DNA of 64,000 nucleotides. Origin: Melieria omissa (Eukaryota > Arthropoda > Insecta > Diptera > Ulidiidae). Shown one piece after another: positions 1 to 11,999 of the stretch. The DNA lies in NCBI GenBank assembly GCA_963971225.1, contig OZ020268.1, forward strand, positions 114,931,072-114,995,071, in the 5' to 3' direction. A model generated the notes under the pieces. It searched no databases. It was not told the origin of the DNA and saw only the letters and a list, made by a program, of their open reading frames with translations. A program made the position numbers and the translations under genes. Numbering within the stretch: position 1 is the stretch's first letter; each line of letters starts with the position of its first letter.

Positions 1-1640
1 TGTGCCATCGTCCATCGTCAGCAACGAAATCGACACAGCAATCAAAATCGCAAAGCGATACTAAATGTCGCCTAAAATTGCGTCATAAAAACGAATTGGT
101 AAATGTTTTGCGGCCAGTTTAAGTGCTTTCGGCCAATGTGGAACAGGTTAATCAATTAGCGAACGATGGGCTTAAACGCATTTCTAGCGTTTCGACGCTC
201 GAACGTGGGCCGCACTCGTTGTATGTGGCCGATCAATTGATGTGCCGTTAATTAATTTCGAACGATAAATGTTGTCCAAATAAATATTGAAATATCGAAA
301 CATAATAAAATGCAAATGCCGATTAATGGCAATGACGGCCCATAAAAAGAGTGAACACGCAACCAAACAGTCAACCAGAAGCAATGCCAAAACAGAGAAA
401 CGTACAAACGATTCAACAGCAACAACGAAAACAACAAATAACACGAATATTTATGATGCCTTGAAGTGAACAAAACTGAAGAAAACCATTGTATTTGTTG
501 TTATCATTGTTGTTCTTGTTGCGCCTAAGGTCGAAAGTTGCAATTTGACAGCAAACAAGAAATGTTATTGTTTTGAAAAATTTTCAAATTAGAAATATAT
601 GTTTGCAATTTTATGACATTTGACTACGCAATCAGTAAGCACTGACGTGTTTACATAATTTTCACAAATTAATTTTTTCCGCTTCAATTTAAAATAACAA
701 TAAAATCGACCTAAAAACGAATCCATTAAGCCGACAAAGTGTGCTGACAGCGTGGGAAACGAACGCCAATTTTTATTGAGATTTCAGTCAGCGGTGGCAA
801 AAACAAAAAACCAAACAAGAACAACCAACAACAATTTTATGAGCGCAACAACAATAACAAACGACACACTCACACATGGTTGCAGTCATGCAAAAAAGAA
901 TATCAACCAACATTGAAATAACACATCGAACGCAGAGCAAAGTGGTGCAGCAACGTATCACAACAACAACAACAGCAAAACTCTTTCTCCAGTTTCATTT
1001 CCAAATTGCAATTGAACCCGAAAAAGTATACCGAAAATTTCAAGTCAACCACATGCCAACTGTTTTGGCTGCTGGTGTTGTTGTTGTTGTTGGTGTTGGT
1101 GAGACTTACTACAGGTCGCACTGCAAGCTGCTGCTGTTACTGCCGCTGCCCCCACAGTTGACTCCACTTTGGCAAAAGCGCGCAAAGAGAGAGAAGCTTA
1201 AACGGCCACCTACTGTTGTCATTTACCTGCGTGTATGTGTGTGTGTGTGTGTGTGTATTAGTGAATGCATGTCTGCTGCATACATACCGACATATGTGCA
1301 GTGCCAACAACAAAAAGAGCAGCAGCAAACACCAACACCGGCAACTGCAACAGCTCGCTTGCTTGGGGTGGCGGCAGCCAACAAGAGGGGAGCCAACCGG
1401 CGGTGATGAAGATGCCAACGACCGCATTTTGGCGCAGCTTCAGATACGAACGACAAAGCGCGCGCACACCAACAATCGCACAAACCAACAAACAAACAAA
1501 CAAGCACATTAAATGTGCGAAGCAGCCGCTGAATGTACTCACGTGCATCTGCACCGATTTGCTGGCACTTTAGGTGCACTGCGAGAAAAATTTTGAGATC
1601 TAATGTGAGTCAGGGAAATGTGCAATGCACAACCGGTTTG
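1..1640. other. No gene seen; CAA-rich DNA with a GT microsatellite
   Basis: The stretch has scattered CAA runs (about 950-980 and 1310-1345) and a GT microsatellite at about 1237-1256. The open frames here are translations of these simple sequences and show no recognisable domain. It is moderately GC-rich at 1050-1450. I see no splice-framed coding segment. Confidence 0.6.
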
Positions 1641-1649
1641 TGTTTGGAA

Positions 1650-4230
1650 ATTGAAGAGAATTGAATTGAAGAGAATTGAGCATGAAATGATCATTCATTT
1701 TGTCGTTAATTAGTTAGTTAAATTAATAGTATTTGGTTAGTTGATTAATTAATTAAATTGATAATATTTAGTTTGTTAATTAAACTTTTAAATTGATTTT
1801 TAATATTATTTAGATGGTTGATTAATTGTTAAATTCGTTTTTATGAGATAATTTGCATTGAGAGTAAATTGCTTGTAATTATTTTTCCAATTAATTATTT
1901 ATTTAATTTACTTAATTTATCTCATAATTAATAATAGTGAAAGAACCAGTAAATAATTACTTAACAACTATAAATGAAATAAGCCCAAGTAAATTTTTGA
2001 AAAGTAATGATTACAAGTAATTTAAGCAAATACTAGTAATTAAAAAATTAACTAAAACTAACTAAATAATTTTTGTTAGAGTTCATTAATAAGTGATTAA
2101 AGTGATTAAAGATTTAATAAAATAAATGTTTTATAAATTTTTATTAAAATCCTTTAATCCGTCAATTGAATGAAAATATTAATTATATTAATTACAATAT
2201 AAATCAAATTATTAATTGTTTTGTTAATTAGTTTACTTATTAATTGTATTCAGTCAACCGATTACACGAAATTAGTTAAATTTTTGAATCAATCAACTCT
2301 TTAACTTAGTTACTAACAAATTAATCCAATTAAGTAAGTTTCATTGAGTAATAATATTTGTTTAGCTTCAATTAATTATTTCAATTAATTGAACAATTAA
2401 ATAAGTTATTTCAATTAATTGAATTGAAATAATTATTTCAATTAATTGAACCATTCAATTAGTTATTTCAATTAATTGAACCCAATCGATTAATTGAGTA
2501 ACAACGTATCAATCTAATAAACTGATGACTTTTTTGAATAATGCAATCAACTTAGTAATTTAATTATTTCCTTAACTTGTATTATTTGAATTAACTTAAC
2601 TCGGTAACAAAAAATTTAGATTAAATGAACTAATTAACTAAGCAATCGTTATTGTTTCAGTTAAATCAATAAATGCTTTAATTAAATTGAGTTGATTTAA
2701 TTAATTGATTAAATACTTATCAATTTAATTAATTAACATAATGCATGTATTCAATGAATCAATTATATTTATTCTACTAACGTTTTAACTTACTAAATAA
2801 CAAATTAAACTAATAGAAATATTTGTGTTTTAGTTCAAATAATTAAATTATTTCTTTGATTAAATATAATAAATTTAATAATAAATGTAATTAATAAAAA
2901 ATGGAATTCATAAATTAATTCCATTATTCAAATTGAATCCTTTACCTCAACCAAATAAATGAATTTTTAAAATAAATTAAATATTTTTTTTTTAAGTTGA
3001 GTTAAGTAATTTAATTAATTGAATCCTTCTATTTAATGGATAAAATACTATTAAGTTTAATGAACTGATCAAATTTATTCAATTATATGATCAATCGTAT
3101 AAATTCAATTAATTCCTTAACTAACTAATGCACAAAATAAATGAATTAATTACCTAACAACTCATATTAAATATAAAATTATTTAATAAGTTGATAAAAT
3201 TGTTAACTAACTAATTCATTTGTTTAATTTAATTGAGTGTTTAACTAACTAATTACAAATTATTTAGTTATTAATAATTTTTATATAATTATTTTATTAT
3301 TTCTTTTACATTTATTTTATTTTCAATTATTCTTTATTTATTACTAAATTCTTTAATGTTTAGTTTGTTTCTTTAGTTTTTGTTTCGGTTTAGTTAATCA
3401 AATACATGAAATTAACTCATTAATCACCAATGACTTTAATTAATTAACTAAATTTATTTAGTTAGTTTAGTTAGCTCCTTAACTGGTTCACAAATTAAAT
3501 TTAATTTATTTTGTTTCAGCTCAATTGAAAACTTGAATACATGGAATTCATAGATAAAATACTAGTTACTTTATTTAATTGATTAAATTTGTTGAATAAA
3601 TCCATTATAACAATTTCATTTATAATCGATTATATTAATTAATCAATTTTATTAATACAATTGACTCTTGAAATAACTAGTCATCAAACTTAATTGAATT
3701 AATTTTAATTTGGTTTGAATTCAATCAGTTACAAAAATTAATTAAATTCATTTAATTAATTAATTATAATTATTATAATGTAATTAATTATCTATTTCAA
3801 TTAAATTATTTATTTCAATTTATTTTATTAATTTATCAATGATATTATTTGATTAGTGAATCAAATTCAAATGTAAATGAAATAATAAATATATAATAAA
3901 ATTTAATTAAAATATATTTTGATAAATATTTTTTTTAATAATAATACTAAAATAACTATACGTAATTAATTAATTAAGTGAGGCTAATTAGTTGATTAAT
4001 GAAATGCAATAATTGAAGCAGCAATTGAATAATTAATTGAAAAGTCGAAAACTATTTAATTAATTTGTTTATTTAAAAAAAATTGTGTAAAAAAGTAATA
4101 TAAAAAAAAATTATTTTTTTATTCATTTAACTTGAAATTTTTTTTTTATTAATTAATTAATTTGTTTTAATTAAAAATTAATAATTGTTTAACATATTTG
4201 CTTAGATCAATTAAATGATTAAAGTGACTA
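1650..4230. repeat. AT-rich block built from TTAATTAA/CAATTAATTGAA-like words
   Basis: About 2.5 kb is almost entirely A and T and consists of endlessly varied TTAATTAA, AATTAATTGAA and TTAGTTAA words, with very few G or C bases and no open frame of note. No single fixed period stands out, so it reads as degenerate cryptic simple sequence rather than a clean satellite. A scaffold-attachment role is conceivable for DNA of this composition, but nothing in the sequence proves it. Confidence 0.75.
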
Positions 4231-4800
4231 CTAGTTGATTGGTTGGTTTGAGTGGCGATAGCCCGGTATCCAATTAGCACATGTGCGCCGTTCTGCTAGC
4301 CCCACTCTCAATATACAATATATAGGTTGTTAATCCTCCCGGTGATGTGCTCTTTACAGCCACTCTGAGAAGTTAATGAAGGCAAGTAGCGAAACTGATG
4401 TGCATTTCAATGTGGCGTCGAAATCGTTGATCAATGGCCTTCGCAACGTCTTCTACCTTCTTCTCGATAGAGTCGCGCAGGCACGTAGGAAGTGGAAGAT
4501 GGTGTTTGCTCGCTAAGAAGACAATTTTCTCAGGTTATTATTCCCTTTTTAGAAATCGCAGTTGTTTAGTTTAGTTTGTTGCAAGTTTCTTAATACTTTA
4601 TGTCTCTATAGTTGTTATAGCTATGGAATAGGACCCTTCAATCCTCGCTATTCCTATATAAACGCTCTAAGCGGTTTTCTTGCCCATAAAACTGGCAGCT
4701 AATCCAATCGTCACTTCATCCAGCCAATTTCTCTTAGAACAACATTTTATTCATCTGATCACAAATTTCTTTCAACCTGCAACATTTTCCATTTGAACTT
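4231..4800. other. Unassigned sequence between AT block and candidate exon
   Basis: Composition returns abruptly to normal at about 4230. I recognise neither a gene nor a repeat family here. The minus-strand transcript proposed for the candidate exon at 5141-5277 would run through this segment as intron. Confidence 0.5.
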
Positions 4801-5140
4801 TTCAGTGTTGTGTTTCAGTGTTGTTGTTGTTGTGGTTGCTGTGAACTGGTTTCACTGTACCGGAAATGGAAGGAAGCGTTGCCATATGTAGTGAGCGACG
4901 CTGCAGTGCTGCGACGATGCGGCCAATGCTGCCGATGCCGAACGAATGCTGCGCAGCATCTGCAGCTGTGCCGCTCTGAGCATCAGGCAAGCAGGTTTCC
5001 ACTGGCAGTTCCCAGCAACGCAACTCGATGCAATGCGCCAATCTGTGTGCAGTGGGGTCGGCAGCACCAACACACCGCCACCGAATGGTGCTGCTAGCAG
5101 TTATGACGACAACGATTTGACGATGTCGACGTCGACTTAC

Positions 5141-5277
5141 CAGCAGCAGGTAAAGCAGATAATGAGCGCGAACATCAGGATGCCGATGCCGATGATGAGA
5201 ATGCCTGAGTTGTTGCTGTTGTTGCTGTGCGGCAGAACGACAACTACGGTGCAGCGCGATATGAACCAATTTGAAAT
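5141..5277 (-). CDS. Candidate internal exon encoding a transmembrane segment (protein not recognised)
   Basis: Read on the minus strand, 5277 down to 5141 is one open frame of 45 codons plus two bases. It follows an acceptor-like pyrimidine-rich run ending in TTAG (5281-5278) and ends at a perfect GTAAGT donor (5140-5135). The peptide has a VVVVLP stretch, a short Asn/Ser-rich spacer, then a hydrophobic run GILIIGIGILMFALIICF followed by TCC. This looks like a single-pass membrane helix with a cysteine-rich juxtamembrane end. Read through the donor, the frame gives Trp and then TAA, so an unspliced transcript would end just after the helix. The frame immediately upstream of the acceptor is closed by the TAG of the acceptor itself. 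The local sequence is more GC-rich than its surroundings. I do not recognise the protein, and neighbouring exons are not identified. Chance occurrence of a hydrophobic frame beside a donor remains possible. Confidence 0.38.
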
Positions 5278-6250
5278 CTAATACGAAATGAAGACACAAA
5301 ACGCTGCACACACAGAGCCATGCACTTACTTAGGCAGACAGGCGGACAGACAGACAGACAGCGCGGCACGGCACTAATTTCACAGTCTCTGCCGTTGTAA
5401 CTGATTGCGCTGCAACGGCGATGGCAGCGGCGCGCGGTTGGAGCGGCCGCAGTGCACAACAGGAACAATGGCACATTCGCGCTCAACTGGGTGGGTGTGT
5501 CGATGGGTCGTGTTGCAGACAGAGTCTCACGCATCTGAGTGGTGAGGGTGAGGGAATGTGGTCTGTGAGTGAGTGAGTGCACTCAGTGCAGTAAACTGTA
5601 AATATTTTTATTTGCCAGCTACGGCGCTCGGAGGAACCAAGACACCCGATGCGGTGGCTCATTCATTGCAGAAGTGCAAACACATAGACACATACATATA
5701 TACTCACAAACACACACACACATAGGGAGTGCACTGCACATTGCTAGAATGTCGTTAAATAGAATTTTTGTTAGTTGGATGAAGCGGATTGCTTGCTGCA
5801 ACTTTGTATTTCAGCAAAAGGTTCTTTTTCATTTAGAGTTTTGGAAGAGTGTTGGTTGGTTGGCTGCGGTGGCGAACGACTGGACAGTGCTGAGAGTGAG
5901 CAGCGGTCTGATTGCAGTTTGAATTTTAACAGCCGAGTTGTTGGAATCACAGTTGCCAGTTGAATTGAAATTATAAGCAACTATGGTGGGTTTTGGCCAC
6001 GAAGAACTTTAGCAAACTTTACACATTTCATACAAATGTTTCGATTGTTTTAATTAGAGACTTAACTATTATAAGTTTTTTAAGAAAATAATTGCCATGT
6101 AACTATTACAATGCAACATAAATTTTTGTTTTTGATTATAATTATTATTTACAATTAATTTTAAAGTTGCGTAATAACTTTATGAGAAACAGAGAAGAAT
6201 ACAAAGAAAGAGAAGAGATATATGGAGATATTTATACATTATACATATTA
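5278..6250. other. No gene seen; short tetranucleotide and CA repeats
   Basis: Contains an ACAG-type run (about 5338-5361), a GTGAGT-rich stretch near 5560-5580 and a CA run near 5708-5723. GC content is high to about 5640 and then falls. The open frames are interrupted and low in complexity. Confidence 0.5.
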
Positions 6251-6259
6251 GATTTTACA

Positions 6260-8650
6260 TATACATTTTAACAACTTTGATATTATCTTCCAATAGTTCT
6301 CAGTTCTTGTATCCTTGCTCACTCTAAGCCTACATTAACCTTCCTTTTTAATTTTTTCTATTTTATTGTATCCGTAAGACATTTCATTGTATGCGTGAGA
6401 CATTTTACTCGCATTAAACATTATAACAACTTTTATATTATCACTCAACTCTTCTCAGTTGTCAAATGAGTGTGAATAGGTGTGTCCTTGCTCACTGTCA
6501 GCTTACATTAACCTACCTTTTTAATTTATTTCAATCTTCGAAACACTTTTCGGGAATTCTTAGACATTTGTTTGGATCTGTGAAGCAATTCACTCACATT
6601 AAAAATTATAAAAAAAATATTTTGTATTATCAACCAACGTTTCTCAGAGTCAGAATAGTTGTGTCCTTGCTCACTCTCAGTCAAACCCAACCTGCCTATT
6701 TAATTTCTTCCAATTTTTGAGACATTTTATTGGATCTCTTAGTCATTTCATGAGATCTGTGAAACAATTCACTCACAATCAAAATTATAAAAATAAACTT
6801 TTATATTATCAACCAAAGTTTCCCAACTGCGAAATGAATCTGAATAAGTAAGTGAATCGAGATACTTTTTGGGAACTCTTAGACCTTTTGTTGGATCTGT
6901 GAAACAATTCACACACATTAAAAATTATAAAAAAAAATCTTTTATATTATCACCCAACGATTCTCAGCTGCCAAATGAGTCTGAATGGTTCTGTCCTTGC
7001 GCACTCTCAGTCAATCCTAACCTGCCTAATTAATTTCTTCCAATTTTCGAGACACTTTTTGGGATCTTTTTGACATTTCATTTGATCTGTGAGACATTGC
7101 ACTCACATTAAAAATTATAAAAAACTTTTATATGATATTATCACCCAACATTTCTCAACTGCGAAATGAATCTGAATAAGTATATCCTTGCTCACTGTTA
7201 GTCAATCTTAACCAGCCAAATTATTGTCTTCCAACCTTCGAGAAACTTTTTGACATTTCACATTATAAATTATAAAAAAAAAATCTTTTATATTATCACC
7301 CAAAGATTCTCAGCTGCCAAATGAGTCTGAATAGTCACTCTCAGTCAATCCTAACCTGCCTAATTAATTTCTTCCAATTTTTGAGACATTTTATTGAATC
7401 TCTTAGTCATTTCATTAGATCTGTGAAACAAATCACTCACAATACAAATTATAAAAAGTAAATTTTTATATTATCTCCCGTTTCTCAGCTGCCAAATGAA
7501 TCTGAATAAGTATATCCTTACTCGCTCTTAGTCAATATTAACCTGCTTAATTAATTTCTTCCAACCTTCGAGACACTTTTTGGGCTCTTTTTGACATTTA
7601 ATTGGAGCTGTGAGACATTTCACTCACATTAAAAATTATTAAAAATTTATATTTTCGCCCAACGTTTCTCAGCTGCCAAATAAGTCTGATTAGGTGTGTC
7701 CTTTTCAGTCAATCTTAAGCTACCCACTTAATTTCTTCCAATCTTCGAGGCATTTCATTAGATCTGTGAGACATTTCAATGGATCTGTGAGACATTTTAC
7801 TCGCATTAAACATTATAACAACTTTTTTATTATCACCCAACGGTACTAAGCTGCCAAATGAGTCTGAATAAGTATATCCTTGCTCACTCTCAGTCAATCT
7901 TAACCTGTCTATTTAATTTCTTCCAACCTTAGAGACACTTTTTGGAATCTGTTAGACATTTCAGTGGATTTTTGACATATTTCACTCACAATAAAAACTA
8001 TAAAACACTTTTATATTGTCACTCAACGTTTCTCAGCTGCCAAATGAGTGTGAGCAGTTGTGTCCTTTTTTACTGTCAGCCTAACCTACCTATTTAATTT
8101 CTTCTAACCTTCGAGACACTTTTTGGGAACTTTTTGACATTTTACTGGATCTTTGAAGCGTTTCACTCCAATTAAAAATTATAAAAAAAACTTGTAGACT
8201 GTCGCCCAGCGTTTCTTTGCTACGAAATGAGTCTGAATAGGTATGTCCTTGCTCACTCTCAGTCAATCTTACGCTGAATAATTAATGTCTTCCAATTTTT
8301 TAGACACTTTTAGGAACTCTTAGACATTTCATTGGATCTGGGGACATTTCACTCACATTAAAAATCATAAAAAACATTTTATGTTACCACTCAACGGTTT
8401 TAAGATTTCAAAATGAGTGTAAAAGTTGTGTCCTTGCTCACTCTCAGTCAATCTTAACCTGAATATTTAATTTCTTCCAATCTTTGAGACACTTTCCAGG
8501 ATCTGTTAGCCATTTCATTGGATCTGCGAGACATTTCATTCACATAAAAAATTTAATATTTCTACCCAACAATTGTCAGCTGCCAGCTGAGTCTCAATGG
8601 GTGTGTCCTTGCACAATCTCAGCCGACATTAATGCGCGCTCTACCATTCG
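6260..8650. repeat. Tandem array, about 13 units of ~183 bp
   Basis: A unit containing 'gccaaatgagtctgaata', 'tccttgctcactctcagtca', 'ttcgagacactttttggga' and 'gagacatttcactcacatta' recurs in the same order and orientation. The 'caaatgag' landmark falls near 6463, 6640, 6831, 6972, 7163, 7318, 7492, 7675, 7854, 8040, 8224, 8408 and 8582. Most spacings are 174-191; shorter gaps at 6972 and 7318 show partial units. Units differ by many substitutions, so the array is old or diverging. No coding capacity is seen. Confidence 0.93.
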
Positions 8651-9555
8651 CAACAATTCCCTTTTGCAATGCTTTTAATTAAGAAACTTTTTCCCTGCCA
8701 TATGTTGGAAAAATGCCATCGCCCATAGTTGAAGATACGCGGGCAGCTTTGCGCTGGGCGGGTAAAGCTTTAAAACAATATAAAATTTATAGAAGTTCAG
8801 ATTTCAGCACTTGCTAGCGCTGCTCGGTGCCTGTTCCGATTCTAAGCTATTTGCGTTAATACGCCGAAGCGCGAGCGCAAAGCTGCTCGAAATGCAGCAT
8901 TCAAACTCACGTCGAGTATTTTGGTTGGTGGCAAAGTTTGAAAAGCGTTTGAGCGGAGTGTGTTGTGCTGAGATGAAATGAGCTGAGCTCAGCTGAGCTA
9001 CGGTGTAGGCGATGGGCGGTGAGTGCAATTGTTAGGTTAGGTGCTGAATTTTCTATGCGTTTGTATGTGTGTGAATGCTAAATATTTGTGCCAACAGTGG
9101 CCGAACAAAAGTTTCTCACATTGCTACAGTTTAAAGTGTTTGAATATGAATAGAATGGCAATAAAAGTATCAAAAAAATTAGGCAAGAAAATGTGAGAAA
9201 TTGTTGGACGTTTGAGTGGAAAATGAATGTTGATGCAAATGGTTGATGAAGAGAAAGAAAGAGAATATGAAGAAGATGAAGAAAGTCCTAAGTGTGAAGT
9301 GTAGAGAAGAGGGCAAACTTAGTAATGAGAGCAGAGAGTGGGTGCAGTACGGCGAAAAGGACAAAAAATATGAAAAGAACAATGGTTGGAGAGTGAAGAG
9401 AGTAAAGAAGGAGTTGACTAAAGATCAGAAGAAGCCAATAACGGTTCCAACTGTGGAAAGATAAGGAATGCAAGAGCCATGAATCACAAAAAGCAACGAT
9501 AAGACTGAAAGAATATTGCTTACTTGCGCTTTTGTTTATTTTTTGTTATGTTTTT
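8651..9555. other. No gene seen; includes a polypurine stretch
   Basis: At 8975-9000 there is a palindromic GAGCTGAGCTCAGCTGAGC-type word. About 9180-9480 is strongly purine-rich on the plus strand (AAGAAAG, GAAGATGAAG), which keeps frames open on both strands without any protein-like character. Confidence 0.5.
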
Positions 9556-10176
9556 TTAACACTTGAATGCCTTTATTCATTCATCTTTAGATGTTTCATT
9601 GCATCTCTATTTGAAAAGAATTATAATAAAAAAATCTTTTGTGACTTTAACTATTTTGTGAAACCAAATTTAATATAAAAATTAAAAATATTCTTCAAAA
9701 AATTGTTAGTTCTAAATATTGTGTAACATGATTTCTTGTTTTAAATGTCCTTCAAACACTTGAATGACTCCATCCATCAATCTTTAGCTGTTTTATTGCA
9801 TCTTTTCTGACTATTTTCAATTCAACTACAGTCGTGTCTGGATATAGTGAACTAATTATTGCAAGGCCTGTTCACAGTATCGAAGTTTTTCACTCTATCA
9901 AGGTTAACATTTTTGTTCAAAAACTCGTTTTATTTGCTCAGAAAACACTTTTTGTTTTTTGATTAAAATTTTTTTCAACATTTAGAGGCTCCATATCAAA
10001 TTTCACTAGTTCACTATATCGAGGTGTTCACTATATCGGGTGTTCACTATACCCAGACATGTATTTCCAAATTCAATACAAAAATTAAAAATTTTCTTTA
10101 AACCGTTTTTACTCTTAAATATTGTGTGACATGATTTTGTCAATGGGCATTTAAGAATCGTTCATTCCAGTGTTAA
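9556..10176. mobile_element. TTAA-bounded non-autonomous element (TTAACACT...GAATG ends) with another MITE nested inside
   Basis: The left end TTAACACTTGAATGCC (from 9556) and the right end, read inverted TTAACACTGGAATG (to 10176), form short terminal inverted repeats abutting TTAA on both sides, as in piggyBac-type insertions. Inside are two direct ~197-bp repeats (landmarks near 9560 and 9757). The second is interrupted by a TA-flanked MITE at 9829-10061. A third copy of the same end, TTAACACTAGAATGCCC, occurs at 61674. No transposase is encoded. Superfamily assignment is inferred from TTAA alone. Confidence 0.55.
9829..10061 (+). mobile_element. Pogo/Tc1-like MITE, copy 1 (TA target)
   Basis: It starts with CAGTCGTGTCTGGATATAGT after a TA, and ends with CACTATACCCAGACATG followed by TA. 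The right end lacks about four bases compared with the copy at 49865-50103. The central region is a diverged inverted match to that copy. It sits inside one unit of a two-unit repeat, and comparison of the units confirms a TA insertion site. No open frame is present. Confidence 0.8.
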
Positions 10177-11990
10177 GCAAAATGCGCTAATTTTTATGCA
10201 ATTCACCTGCAACTGGCAGCTAATTTGTAACTACTAAAAAAAATCGCATACTTTCAATGCCTGCAAATTTTTTTTTAAGAATTGCAACAATAGCAACAAC
10301 TGGAAATGGAAGAACAAAAAATACATAATAAATAAAAAACAAAAACAATGAGACGAACAAAAACCTATAATTGAGCTTTTCAGCCAGTTTTTCTTGTCAT
10401 CATGCGCCGTTGCGGTTGTGCTGTTTATTGTTGTTGTTGTTGCTTTCTGTGCTCACACAACTCATTTATTGTTAGTGAACGCTTTGTAGATTGCAAGACT
10501 TTGAGTGTAGCAGAAGCGCCAAGAAAGCTACCGCTTGCAACATATCGTTGTTGCCCCGCAGTGCTCCCGGTACCCTCGCGCAGTCTCGAGTTGCTCGGGA
10601 GTTTTTCAGCACGAATTACCAAACATCATCCATCAAGCAAGCGTCGACAACGGCAGCGACAAACAGAATATTTGCAAAGCGAACACAGGAACGTTGACTG
10701 GAGCGAATTGAAGTGGCGAGCAGTTCTTTTGTATGCACACAAAAAATGAGCAGATTTTGCGCTGCAACTACAACAATAACAACAACAACAACAACAACAA
10801 CAGAACTGACAATAAAACACCCGAAGAAAGCTGGAAGTGGCAGTGAGAAAAAACACCGCACTGCGCTTCCGCATGCATCCAGTTGTTGCTCTCCTGTCCT
10901 CATCACACACATTCACCACTGCAGTCGGGAACAGTTGGTCCACAATGCACTTTGTGTTTGTTGTTGTTGTTTGTCTCCTTTATATTTGCGGAAGGTTTTA
11001 GTGTATATATGTATGTATGTGTGTGTATGTGTTTGCAGCTCCTCGCACTGCGGTGTGGGGGAGGGGCCGAAGTGGCCGCATGAGGGCCGCGTTGGCATTG
11101 TACGTTTGCCACTTTGATGCAATTTTTTGCCTTTTTATGGCCACATTTGTTATTGTTGGTTGTTTTGCTCGCTTATTCGTGTAGCTGGATTGGTTGGTTG
11201 ACTGGTGTTATTGTTGTTGTGTTTGGTGTTTGCGAGCGCCGCTGCGACTGCGATTGTGAGTGCCAGAGTGCGCCCATCTAGGAGAGTGTGCGTGTGTATG
11301 TGTGTGTGTGTGTGTATGTCCGTTTGGATTCTGTCGGTGCTCACATAACTGAGTTTAGCTTCGAGTTTTTGGTTTGTAGGAATTCGGCTGCGCTGTTCTT
11401 TCCCTACCACTTTCTGTTGGCCTGGTAGCGAACGACTCAAACTGAGAGAGAGATAAAAGCATCTCGGGTACCGTTTCGACTGTGTGTGCGGCCGCGGCAG
11501 CATGCAGGCTCAATGATAAGGTTTGGCATGGCCGCCTTCGCATTTAGCGCTTCTGGCAGCGCGGACAAGCGGCACTGGGGATGCTGCGGAAGGTGTTGCA
11601 AAAAATTGAGAACACCACAGAACGAGATACTTTTCCGCTGAGTCGCTGTTGAAAGGGGCGCATAGGCGAAAAGGGGGTTGTAGTGTAGATAGGCGTGGGG
11701 TGGGGCAGAGCAGAGCGAGAAGATGATAGAAATTCACTTTGAGTTGGGAAACATTTACTTAATTGGGTATTTGTTTGGAATAGTTGAGTTCAAATCGAAG
11801 AAGCTTGAGTGGTTTGTTCGAGTTCTAAGCAAAACTATGAAGGCTTTGGCTTTGACAGAATATGTAAAGAAAACTTGGAAAATGTTTAGTTCGAAAGACA
11901 TATTTTTGATAAATTTTGTAGAATTTTAAATTAAAAAAAAGATTTTTAGTTAGCATTGTTAGTTTTTCAAAAATGTTTTCTTTGTATAAT
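10177..11990. other. No gene confirmed; GC-rich island with CAA/TTG and GT runs
   Basis: 10390-11720 is GC-richer than its surroundings. It holds TTG and CAA runs (10430, 10770-10800, 10960), a GT/TATG run (about 11290-11320) and many interrupted frames. It looks single-copy. A promoter or 5' exon is possible, but I cannot place one. Confidence 0.45.
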
Positions 11991-11999
11991 CAAAACCTC

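Noticed and set aside
4802..5311. 169-codon minus-strand frame across the candidate exon
   Set aside because: It is in a different frame from the hydrophobic segment, crosses both splice-like sites and is Gln/His-rich low-complexity; the spliced exon reading is preferred.
6260..8650. Tandem array considered as a CRISPR-like repeat array
   Set aside because: Whole ~183-bp units diverge throughout, there are no constant short repeats with unique spacers, and the DNA is eukaryotic.
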